Shown here in pieces: positions 28,120 to 35,550 of a DNA stretch of 64,000 bases. Each line of letters begins with the position of its first letter. Position 1 is the stretch's first letter. Below the pieces are notes generated by a model. The model was given only the letters and a program-made list of their open reading frames with translations. It was not told where the DNA came from and did no database searches. Source of the stretch: Magnetaquicoccus sp039908525 (GTDB lineage: Bacteria > Pseudomonadota > Magnetococcia > Magnetococcales > Magnetaquicoccaceae). The stretch is taken from contig JAMOAY010000017.1 in NCBI GenBank assembly GCA_039908525.1, positions 1-64,000 of the forward strand. Reading direction: 5' to 3'. The position numbers and the translations under genes were made by a program.

Positions 28120-28347
28120 GGTGACGCTCCCGACAGAATGACAGAATATTGGCTGAATGGCCCCAGCCTACCAGCAACACCCCGCCCGCATCAACAAAAA
28201 TCCCTTGCTCCTACCCTCTCACCCCGCCTTTCGTCCGTGAAGTGCTTCCGGTGGCGGTCCACCCCCCATTTTCTGCACTGTCAATAGCCGCCCAAAGTGT
28301 ACCGATCCACGTTCATCCAAAGTGTACACTTTTCAAGATCCCCTTGT
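28120..28347. repeat. Intergenic region with a short direct repeat resembling an insertion-sequence end
   Basis: The 11-base word CCAAAGTGTAC occurs at 28292-28302 and again at 28317-28327, 25 bases apart in direct orientation, followed by ACTTTTC. Repeated GTGTAC words at an element end are typical of IS21-like terminal repeats, so this could be a leftover end, but no transposase gene is nearby and the match is from memory. The rest of the gap shows nothing. Confidence 0.35.
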
Positions 28348-30384
28348 TCACCGCCCGGTCGACGGATGATCGGCCAGGAAGCTCTCCACGCGATCCAGGA
28401 TCTGCCGTGTGAACTCCGTGTAGCTTCTGCCCTGGCAAATCTGGCGACTGGAGGCCGGGGGGGCTTGCGTCAAACAGGCGCGCAACTCCTCCCGGGTGCG
28501 ATACCACAGGCAGTTCTCGTCCCAATGGGGTTTTTCGGCACGGTAGCGACAATCGTAGACGACCGGCACGGCCCCGCAGGCCGATACCTCCACCAAACGT
28601 TGGCTCTGCAGATCGTAGGGGTGGGGTACGAACACATAGTGCGCCTCGTTGTAGAGCGCGGCCACCGCAGGCCCGTGGGGCAGCACGCCCTTGTAGAACG
28701 GACGCACCACCGGGTTCGTCTCCCAGCGATGGCCGTACACCTCCACCTCCATCTCGGTGGCCAGTTCACACAACCAGCGCGCCGAACCGTTGCGCACCAC
28801 ATACCCCCACAGGAAGGTGAGCAGATCACTCTTGCTGAACGAAGAGCGCGCAACAAACCCCTCCAGCACCGCATCGGTCATCGGCTCCCCGCTTTCGAAC
28901 ATCTCCGTCATCTGGGCCAGAATCGGCGCACCACCGGGAAACTGGTTCAAAACAAAATCATGCGCCGAGGCCACCAGGACAATCTTCCGCTGCCGGGGCT
29001 TGCCGAAATCCTGGAAAAGGGTGCTGTTGTAACAAAAACCCTGCCGGTGCACATCCGCAGCACCGCACACACGCAGATGATGGTCCAGCCTGTCATGCAG
29101 AGAGTAGATCAGATCCCGCTCCCTCCAGGGAAAAGGCTCGCCTTTCATGATGACCGGCATCGGATCCGTATACCAGAGCACCCGCAGCACATCGGGATGG
29201 GCCTGCAACTTGAAATAATTGTTGATATCCATCACCACATGCGGGTTGAAGTCGGCCTGCGCCTGCAGATAATGGTTGAAATAGAAGGTCTCCATGTTGC
29301 TCGATTCGATATGATGCAGCACCTCGCAACCGTGCTGTCTGAAACCCTGGGCCAGATCACGGGCGTTGAACATCATGACATCCGTCTGTCGTGCCGCAGG
29401 GATGAAAACCCGCAGGGGTTGACCGGGCTGATAAACCGGTCGGGTGGTCTGGCAACGCTGCTCCAGACGGCGCACCTCCTCCGTCCGGGCCCGCCGGGCG
29501 TTGTAGAGCAGGGTGGCCAGATGGTTGGCCACGGTCCGCTCCTCCGCCTCGGCGGGGTCGAAGTCGATGTTTGAGGGCTGCGACAGGGGGGTGTAGCAGA
29601 AAAAGTCCGTCAAAGCCTGGGGTTCCATCGGCAGAGGCACCAGATTGGCAGGCCCGTCCGGCAGCGGTGCACCCACATGATAACAGACCTGCAACCCGGA
29701 GGTCTGGATCGTCTCCGGGATCATGTTCTGCCGCCGGGCAGTCTGCAATGCCCTGTCCCGGTCGAGAAAAATGGTGTGCTGGGGAGGAAGCTGTTCGTTG
29801 TGGTGGCTGGTGTTGGCATAATGCCACGCCAGGCGACGGTGGTAATTGGCCAGCGGGATGATATCCATGGCACGCAAGGCACCGGCGAACAGCTCGTGAA
29901 GCTCGGCATGCTCCGGATGCTGGCGCAACAGTTTTTGCAACAGGGCAGCGGCTTCATCCGATTTCTTTTGATGCAACAGGGAGCGGGCCAGTTGGCAGCT
30001 GGCCTGCAGATAGTCCGGTTGCGCACGAAGCGCCTCCGCAAATCTTTCGGCCGCCCGCGCCCACTCCTGCTTGCCCATGGAGGCCAGGCCCGCGTTGTAC
30101 AACAGCACCGGCTGCCCGGGCCGCTCCTTGAGGGCGCGGTCGATATAGTCGATGGCGGCCGAGAAGGCATTCTGTGCCAGGCAGATCAGGCTGGCACCAT
30201 GCAGCGCCTCCACCGTGCCAGGATGGCTGGCCAGGATCTCCTGGTACAAGCGCAGCGCCTTGGCCAGATCGCCCTGTTGGTGGTGGCAATGTTTGGCCTG
30301 CTGCAGCTTCTCTTCCATGGCCGCAGGGGGTGCTGCCACCCGTTGGGGCGTGTGGGACTTTTGCTTGTTGCGTCGTGTGGACAT
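28348..30384 (-). CDS. TPR-containing CgeB-like glycosyltransferase
   Basis: A 678-residue cytoplasmic protein. Residues about 25-190 form TPR units (ALRLYQEILASHPGTVEALHGAS, AIDYIDRALKERPGQPVLLYNAG, AAERFAEALRAQPDY). The rest fits a two-lobe glycosyltransferase: RVFIPAARQTDVMMFNARDLAQGF, VLRVLWYTDPMP, then the C-terminal donor lobe VYGHRW, GPAVAALYNEAHYVFVPHP and RLVEVSACGAVPVVYDC. The last element is the usual CgeB/group-1 donor-site region. TPR-glycosyltransferase fusions commonly modify proteins such as flagellins or build surface glycans. It starts 18 bases after the reversed HldE-like gene, with GGA eight bases before ATG, and is the last gene of that operon. Confidence 0.85.
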   Translation of the reverse strand: MSTRRNKQKSHTPQRVAAPPAAMEEKLQQAKHCHHQQGDLAKALRLYQEILASHPGTVEALHGASLICLAQNAFSAAIDYIDRALKERPGQPVLLYNAGLASMGKQEWARAAERFAEALRAQPDYLQASCQLARSLLHQKKSDEAAALLQKLLRQHPEHAELHELFAGALRAMDIIPLANYHRRLAWHYANTSHHNEQLPPQHTIFLDRDRALQTARRQNMIPETIQTSGLQVCYHVGAPLPDGPANLVPLPMEPQALTDFFCYTPLSQPSNIDFDPAEAEERTVANHLATLLYNARRARTEEVRRLEQRCQTTRPVYQPGQPLRVFIPAARQTDVMMFNARDLAQGFRQHGCEVLHHIESSNMETFYFNHYLQAQADFNPHVVMDINNYFKLQAHPDVLRVLWYTDPMPVIMKGEPFPWRERDLIYSLHDRLDHHLRVCGAADVHRQGFCYNSTLFQDFGKPRQRKIVLVASAHDFVLNQFPGGAPILAQMTEMFESGEPMTDAVLEGFVARSSFSKSDLLTFLWGYVVRNGSARWLCELATEMEVEVYGHRWETNPVVRPFYKGVLPHGPAVAALYNEAHYVFVPHPYDLQSQRLVEVSACGAVPVVYDCRYRAEKPHWDENCLWYRTREELRACLTQAPPASSRQICQGRSYTEFTRQILDRVESFLADHPSTGR

Positions 30385-30402
30385 GGTATTTTCCGTCCCG
30401 CC

Positions 30403-31932
30403 CTATTTGAGCAGCGTGGTGATGTACTTGAACAGGGAAACAGGCGCGATGGGATCCCGGTTGCAGACGATCTGGACATCCAAGGCCGCCGCAACGCTGC
30501 CCAGGAAGAGAGCCAACTCCGGGGCAACCCCCCCGCTCAAGGCCAGGCTGGCAAACGCAAGAAAACTGTCTCCCGCCCCCACCCGATCCACCACCCGGGT
30601 GGAGAGCGCCGGCACGTGATGCATGAGATCGGCCTCGTTGTCCAGCAGATCGGCGCCGGCCGGCCCCTGGGTGACCGCAAACTGCCTGGCCTGTATCGAG
30701 GCACTGATCTTCCGGGCCAGGGTTTCCAGCGGATCGAAACGGTTGTGGGCCGCCAGACGCAGCTCCGGTTCATTGATGGCGGCAAAATCGGCCCGTGGAT
30801 AGCGGGTGATGACATGATAGCCCCGGTTGCCACCATTGATCTGGGTGTTGACGGCCAGAAAACGGGCATGGTCACACAACGCCTGGATCATCTTCTGGGA
30901 GATGAAACCGTTGCCGTAGTCCGGGACGATCACCACATCAAACTCGGTACCATGGGTCGCGAGCCACTGACACACCTGCTGCTCCACCTGTTCGGAGAGA
31001 GACTCCTCCTCATAGAAATAAAGCTCAAAAAGCTTGTTCATGGACTCATCGACAAAGCGCCTTTTGACCAGAGTGGGCGCATGGTCATAATAGTACAGGA
31101 CCGGCTGGATGTTGGCCGCCAGCTTGGAGCGGATGAACGGCTCGTGGGGATCGTTCTTGCCCAGACCGGTCAGCAGGGTGACATGATCCACAAAACCGGC
31201 CAGATGGTTGGCGACCGCCAGCGAACCTCCCGCAAACTGCTCCGTGTTGCCATACTTGGCCGCCACCACATTGACCCCCTTGCCCACGACACCCATGGGG
31301 GTGACGTAGCAATATTCGTCCACAATCGCCTCGCCCACCACCAGGACGCGGCGGTCACGCAACGACTGAACCATCTGAATGATTTTGTCGGCCTGGTGTT
31401 CTGCCTTGAAGCGGCGCAAATACTCCTTGGTGGCCGGGGCGAACAGCTCGAAATGGTCGTTGATGATACCGGATGAGCTGAACATGATCTCTTCCGTATA
31501 GTGGATCCGACCGCCATGGCTCTCCACGGCGTGCTGCTCGGTGGAGATGTTGCCGCTGATATCCTGTTCGACGTTTTTGTAATCCTGGCCCTTGACGTAA
31601 ATATCCGGTTGCACCGTGTGAATGACCGGTACTGCGGTAGGGCCGTGATTGATGGCGACAAAATCGACACAGGCCAGCGCCGCCAGGCTCTCGGCTCGCA
31701 ACATGTCGGGAAAAACGGGGCGTCCTGGTCCCTTGTTGACAAAAGGGTCGGCGGTGATCGTCACCATCAGGAGATCCCCCAACTGTCTGGCTTTATGCAG
31801 ATGGCGCACGTGGCCCGGATGCAGCAGGTCAAAAACACCATGACACAAAACCACCCGCCTGCCCTGTTCCCGACAGAGACGCGCCCGTTCACCAAGCTCC
31901 GCCAGGGTTAAAATTTTCTGTGTGTTCGTCAT
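30403..31932 (-). CDS. HldE-like bifunctional nucleotidyltransferase-PfkB kinase with reversed domain order
   Basis: A 509-residue enzyme. The N-terminal domain (to about 165) is a cytidylyltransferase-like nucleotidyltransferase: CHGVFDLLHPGHVRHL with the HxGH motif and DIYVKGQDYKN. The C-terminal domain (about 195-500) is a ribokinase/PfkB kinase with DRVGAGDSFLAF carrying the catalytic Asp. HldE/RfaE of heptose synthesis has the kinase first and the transferase second, so the order here is reversed. The likely role is phosphorylation and nucleotide activation of a sugar, possibly a heptose (inference). ATG 31932 is chosen because TGA of the preceding remnant overlaps it (ATGA) and the domain begins soon after; an in-frame ATG at 32034 would run through the remnant. 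Downstream is the TPR glycosyltransferase. Confidence 0.87.
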   Translation of the reverse strand: MTNTQKILTLAELGERARLCREQGRRVVLCHGVFDLLHPGHVRHLHKARQLGDLLMVTITADPFVNKGPGRPVFPDMLRAESLAALACVDFVAINHGPTAVPVIHTVQPDIYVKGQDYKNVEQDISGNISTEQHAVESHGGRIHYTEEIMFSSSGIINDHFELFAPATKEYLRRFKAEHQADKIIQMVQSLRDRRVLVVGEAIVDEYCYVTPMGVVGKGVNVVAAKYGNTEQFAGGSLAVANHLAGFVDHVTLLTGLGKNDPHEPFIRSKLAANIQPVLYYYDHAPTLVKRRFVDESMNKLFELYFYEEESLSEQVEQQVCQWLATHGTEFDVVIVPDYGNGFISQKMIQALCDHARFLAVNTQINGGNRGYHVITRYPRADFAAINEPELRLAAHNRFDPLETLARKISASIQARQFAVTQGPAGADLLDNEADLMHHVPALSTRVVDRVGAGDSFLAFASLALSGGVAPELALFLGSVAAALDVQIVCNRDPIAPVSLFKYITTLLK

Positions 31933-32033
31933 GGGTATGTTCCGTTTCTGTGGTGTTCCCAGAGGCAATGGCCGTCCCAGCGGGGCCCGGCCGCCTGGTA
32001 ACGACAGTCGTAGACAATCGGAATGGTGCCGCA
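31929..32033 (-). pseudogene. Remnant of a CgeB-like glycosyltransferase C-terminal lobe
   Basis: Reading the minus strand from 32033 gives CGTIPIVYDCRYQA, then PRWDGHCLW, ending in a TGA that overlaps the ATG of the HldE-like gene. The TPR glycosyltransferase at 28348-30384 has CGAVPVVYDCRYRA and PHWDENCLW at the same place: 15 of 25 residues are identical. Nothing homologous lies upstream of it, and the remaining 70 or so residues of the donor lobe are missing downstream. It is therefore a short ghost of a second glycosyltransferase that once preceded the HldE-like gene with four-base coupling. Confidence 0.75.
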
Positions 32034-32107
32034 CATTTTTTGTTCTATTGCAGGCGCCGGTGGCCCAGCCTTCGGTTGCGCGACGGAGAGCCCGGTTGCG
32101 CCTGTTC

Positions 32108-33205
32108 TCAGATAAAATTCATGTGGGGCACAGACTGGGTATCAATCTGGTGCAGATAACGGTTGATCTCATCCATGCGGCAGTTGACCCGGCACTCCGA
32201 AATATCCAGCTCCTGCATCACAAACTCAAACCCCCTGCGACGCCCCTCCCCTTCCCAGATCTCCTGAAACGACTGCTCGTTGATATTGCCGTATTCAAAC
32301 CGCTTGTCGAGCAGGAAGGCACTGCAACCGGAGACTGTGCCGTTGGCCATGATAAACCCCCACAAGAACGGTGTGGAATAGCAGCGCTGATAGCGATCAC
32401 CGGCTGTCAGTTTCTTCATGGTGTGGCCACGGAAGACCAGCGAGAAGCTGTCCGTATTCAGATGGGCCAGCGAATCGCCATACGCCATGAACTGCTGATA
32501 ATCAAACGTCTTGTAACGCTGTGTATTGCTGAACAGATGCTGCGAGTAGGGTTTGACCACCAGGTAGTCCAGGCCGATCTCGTCCCGGCACAATCTGGCC
32601 AGGGTTTCAATTTCGTTATAATTCTCTTCCAGCAGCAGGGTTTGCGCCCCCAGCGTACACCCCAGATTGTTGGCCCGCTTGTGGCGCACCAGGGTGACCA
32701 TGTTGGCCACGGCCTTGTCGAAGTCGCTCTCTTTGGTCTGATGCAGGGCCGCGTAGGTAGCCGCCGTGCCAGCGTTGATGGAGACCTTGATCCAGGAAAT
32801 GCGCTCCAGGGAATCGACAAAACCCGGCGGCAAAATGGTGGCGTTGGTGGTGAAGGAGACATCCATGCCCGCGTCCTTGGTCAGGTGCACGATTTTGGCC
32901 ATCTCTTTATGCAGCAACGGCTCCCCCTCGCCGGCATACATGATGCTCTTGACCCCCAGGCGACCGATTTCCGGAATTCGTTTGGTCAACAGATCATAGT
33001 CCAGTCGCACCGACTTGTAACCGATGTAATCGACCGCGCAGAAGACGCAACGATGATTGCACGCCCCGACCGGGGCGATCTCCATGTAGACCGGATAGAT
33101 GGTTTTGGCCCGTTCCCACTCCCCCTTGACAGCCAACACGCTGGCCGTTCTGGCAGGATGATAGATCATTTTGTGACTGTCAATACGATAAGGATCACGA
33201 CTCAC
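32108..33205 (-). CDS. Radical SAM protein, paralogue of the 26.3 kb enzyme
   Basis: A 365-residue radical SAM enzyme with CNHRCVFC (CxxxCxxC) about residue 50, the SAM-binding AGEGEPLLH segment, and C-terminal cysteines (RCYSTPF, VSGCSAF, ECRVNC) of a SPASM-type auxiliary site. GTG start with AGGA nine bases upstream. It is related to the radical SAM gene at 26255-27568 along its length (HKMIYH start, DYLVVKPYS/DYLVIKHCS, NFI end). It is the first gene of the minus-strand unit radical SAM - remnant - HldE-like - glycosyltransferase. The TYAALHQTKESDFDKAV stretch follows the family pattern for substrate-binding strands. Substrate unknown; a sugar-phosphate or lipid-linked sugar is plausible from context. 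Confidence 0.87.
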   Translation of the reverse strand: MSRDPYRIDSHKMIYHPARTASVLAVKGEWERAKTIYPVYMEIAPVGACNHRCVFCAVDYIGYKSVRLDYDLLTKRIPEIGRLGVKSIMYAGEGEPLLHKEMAKIVHLTKDAGMDVSFTTNATILPPGFVDSLERISWIKVSINAGTAATYAALHQTKESDFDKAVANMVTLVRHKRANNLGCTLGAQTLLLEENYNEIETLARLCRDEIGLDYLVVKPYSQHLFSNTQRYKTFDYQQFMAYGDSLAHLNTDSFSLVFRGHTMKKLTAGDRYQRCYSTPFLWGFIMANGTVSGCSAFLLDKRFEYGNINEQSFQEIWEGEGRRRGFEFVMQELDISECRVNCRMDEINRYLHQIDTQSVPHMNFI

Positions 33206-33753
33206 GGCACGATATCCTGGAATGGGGTCTCATACGGGACATATTAACAAAAACTGGGACACTCGCCCCAAGCCCTCAGTGTAGGCCACGGCCCGGAAGG
33301 ATGTCAACCGGGAACCTGACTCTTGCAAGGATTCCCTTGCGGTTTCTTCATGGCGGCCCCCAACGGGATGGATAGGCAGAAGGTGTCGTGTTGCATCCTC
33401 TGTCCCCTCGTCCGGGCATGGAAACAGGCAAGCCATGCCGGCGATTCCACAAACTCACCGGGCAGGCGCAAGTTTTTTGGCCAACCAGCCCGCCCCCGAC
33501 TTGCCCAGGCAGATAAAAAAATAACCGAAAATATTTTAATTATCATTATATCTGGATACCATGACATATTTTAATCAATTGCAAGCATTGTATAATCTTG
33601 CAGACAGGCATGTACGCCGTTGGTTGATGGAGCGAGGCCACTTCCCAAATAACTTCGTCTTTCGGAAAGGACATGCTTTAATACGCTGACGGGTTGCCGA
33701 ACACGTCAGACGCTCAATGACGTGCGGAGTGCTGCGACTGCTTGGAGTGGCGT
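33206..33753. other. AT-rich divergent gap between radical SAM gene and radC
   Basis: About 550 bases. Around 33510-33600 it becomes strikingly AT-rich compared with everything nearby and contains a perfect TATAAT at 33591-33596, though no convincing -35 box at the right distance. It probably holds promoters for one or both flanking genes. Apart from one 42-codon frame (listed separately) nothing coding is supported. Confidence 0.4.
33561..33689 (+). CDS. Possible 42-residue small protein upstream of radC
   Basis: ATG 33561 opens a frame reading MTYFNQLQALYNLADRHVRR and then about 22 more residues to TGA at 33687-33689. The composition (hydrophobic residues spaced as in a helix, then a basic tail) looks more protein-like than random frames here. 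The ribosome site is poor (GGA four bases upstream) and the TATAAT in this gap lies inside it. It may be a small protein, a broken gene start, or chance. Confidence 0.22.
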   Translation: MTYFNQLQALYNLADRHVRRWLMERGHFPNNFVFRKGHALIR

Positions 33754-34533
33754 ATGGCAATGGATGAACGGGACAACACATCGACCATTCACCGGGGGCA
33801 CCGGAACCGTTTACGGCAACGTTTTTTGCATGAGGGACTGGAGCGATTCGAGGACCATCAAGTCCTGGAGTTGCTGCTGTTCAACGCGTTGCCTCGTCAG
33901 GATACCAATCCAATTGCGCATCTGTTGCTGCAACGCTTTGGCTGTCTGTCGGCAGTTCTGGACGCAGACACGAGGGATCTGGCCTCGGTGCCGGGCATGG
34001 GCGAGGCGGCGGCGGCTTTTCTGAGTCTCATACCACCCTTGACGCGACGGTATCTGCATGACAGCGCAACCCGGGAAAAAAAACCGCTGAACGATCCCTA
34101 TCGGACCAGTCGGTTTCTGGTGCCCCTGATGGCGGGGCGCTCGGAAGAGGTGTTCTATGCCCTGTGTCTGGACAATCGCTGTCAGTTGCTCTTTCCAGCC
34201 TTGATCAGTCGCGGCACGGTGACGGATGCCTTGATCCACCCCCGACAGGTGGTGGAAACGGTGTTGCGTCACAAATCGGTCAATGTGATCCTGGCCCACA
34301 ACCACCCTTCCGGGATTTTGCAGGCATCGCAAAGCGATATCAATCTAACCCTTTTACTGCAAAGAATTCTGCTGCCGATGGGCATCCGCCTGGTGGATCA
34401 TGTCATCGTGGCAGGAGAAAAAACTTTAAGCATGGCCAGCATGGGCATCCTGGGGGAGCAACGCAGCGGGGAGGCGGGATTCATGCGTGCCAGCGAGGGG
34501 GAACCGCCTGATGTCGAGCAGGCAGAATTTTAG
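33754..34533 (+). CDS. radC: RadC-family JAMM/MPN domain protein
   Basis: A 259-residue protein of the RadC (UPF0758) family. The N-terminal part is a helix-hairpin-helix-like region (LASVPGMGEAAAAFL), and the C-terminal JAMM metalloprotease-like domain has the metal motif AHNHPSGILQASQSD (HxHPSG-x-D). The name RadC is historical; a DNA repair role was not confirmed and the biochemical activity remains unsettled. ATG 33754 has GGAG six bases upstream; a TTG at 33742 in frame is less likely. It is oriented with the downstream sugar genes but separated by a remnant-bearing gap. Confidence 0.9.
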   Translation: MAMDERDNTSTIHRGHRNRLRQRFLHEGLERFEDHQVLELLLFNALPRQDTNPIAHLLLQRFGCLSAVLDADTRDLASVPGMGEAAAAFLSLIPPLTRRYLHDSATREKKPLNDPYRTSRFLVPLMAGRSEEVFYALCLDNRCQLLFPALISRGTVTDALIHPRQVVETVLRHKSVNVILAHNHPSGILQASQSDINLTLLLQRILLPMGIRLVDHVIVAGEKTLSMASMGILGEQRSGEAGFMRASEGEPPDVEQAEF

Positions 34534-34657
34534 GTGATGGTACGCGGTGACGGTCATCGACTGTTTTTCGAGGCGGTCTATTGCCCACGCTCTTGACTTT
34601 TTCCGTTGCTTTTTTTCCGTTGCAGTTTTTTTGCCCGAAGGGCATCATGGCCCGGGG

Positions 34658-34741
34658 TGTCAGGTCAACTGCCGAAGCGCATGGCATCGACCGCTGCCGG
34701 CATCCGATGGACACCCAGTCCGTGCCGCGCGTGCAATCTGA
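34658..34741 (+). pseudogene. Decayed remnant of a radical SAM C-terminus
   Basis: The stretch begins TGTCAGGTCAACTGCCG (reads CQVNCR) and, after a frameshift, contains GACACCCAGTCCGTGCC (reads DTQSVP). The intact radical SAM gene at 32108-33205 ends with CRVNCR and, some 14 residues later, DTQSVP, coded by near-identical DNA (15 of 17 bases over the second block). Spacing is preserved apart from small indels. This is therefore a ghost of a third radical SAM copy, on the opposite strand from its intact relative and just upstream of the methyltransferase-like gene. Confidence 0.6.
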
Positions 34742-34804
34742 AACAGAAAATCGCGGCCCGGTGGGTTGCGGCATGGGCATTGAACACACTGTGAGGTAGA
34801 ACCG

Positions 34805-35536
34805 ATGGGCTTACACGCAGCAGCGCTGAAACATCTTGCAAGAATGGGACAGGACAGGTTGTTCGACGGCGCGGAACGAACGGTGATTGAGCTGGGTTCA
34901 CAAGATCTCATTGCGTATTTTGATACCTGTGCGCTTAATATTGACCTGGTCTTTCATATGTTCGGGATAACCCAGTATGATCGGTCCAAGGTTAAAATGG
35001 GTAACCCGGCAAGGCATTTGTATGAGGCGCTCGGTTTTCGTTATAATTGCATAGACATAGATAACAGGCCGGGAACCCTGCGATGGGATTTGAATACGGT
35101 TCAATGCCCGGAGGATTTTCGGGGCAAACATTTCTTGACAACCAACTTTGGCACCTCTGAACACGTCATACACCAAGAAAATTGTTTCCGACTGATTCAC
35201 GATTTGACGGCTGTCGGTGGCTATATGGTGCATAATGTGCCGTGTACCGGCTACACAAACCATTGCTTTTTCAGTTATCATCCCTTGTTTTTCGCGCGCA
35301 TGGCAGGGGCCAATGGGTATGACATGTTGTACCCCTGTCTTAATGTCGGGTATGGCAGCACAGAGATTCAGTCCATTCCGGCCGTCGGGGCACCCTATCC
35401 GGCCACTTGTGGGTTTGCCTGTGTCCTGCGCAAGACAAAGGATACGGAGTTTGCCTACCCATACCAGACGGGTTATCCATACCCGATGATATGGTGGGAT
35501 GCAAAAAGCATGGTAGACATGAAGCCGAAGTCATAG
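34805..35536 (+). CDS. Putative SAM-dependent methyltransferase of the sugar locus
   Basis: A 243-residue protein with a Rossmann-like opening (RTVIELGSQDL) and an acidic strand end (RYNCIDIDN) that fit class I methyltransferase motifs I and II. LTTNFGTSEHV matches the motif IV region seen in methyltransferases of polysaccharide loci, and GGYMVHNVPCTGY the following strand. GAGGT lies about seven bases before ATG. It is followed 14 bases later by a glycosyltransferase, so it probably methylates a sugar or a lipid-linked glycan (inference). Motif I (ELGSQD) departs from the classic GxGxG, so the activity is not certain. Codon use is less GC-rich than in the housekeeping genes. Confidence 0.6.
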   Translation: MGLHAAALKHLARMGQDRLFDGAERTVIELGSQDLIAYFDTCALNIDLVFHMFGITQYDRSKVKMGNPARHLYEALGFRYNCIDIDNRPGTLRWDLNTVQCPEDFRGKHFLTTNFGTSEHVIHQENCFRLIHDLTAVGGYMVHNVPCTGYTNHCFFSYHPLFFARMAGANGYDMLYPCLNVGYGSTEIQSIPAVGAPYPATCGFACVLRKTKDTEFAYPYQTGYPYPMIWWDAKSMVDMKPKS

Positions 35537-35550
35537 CAGGCACGAACGCG

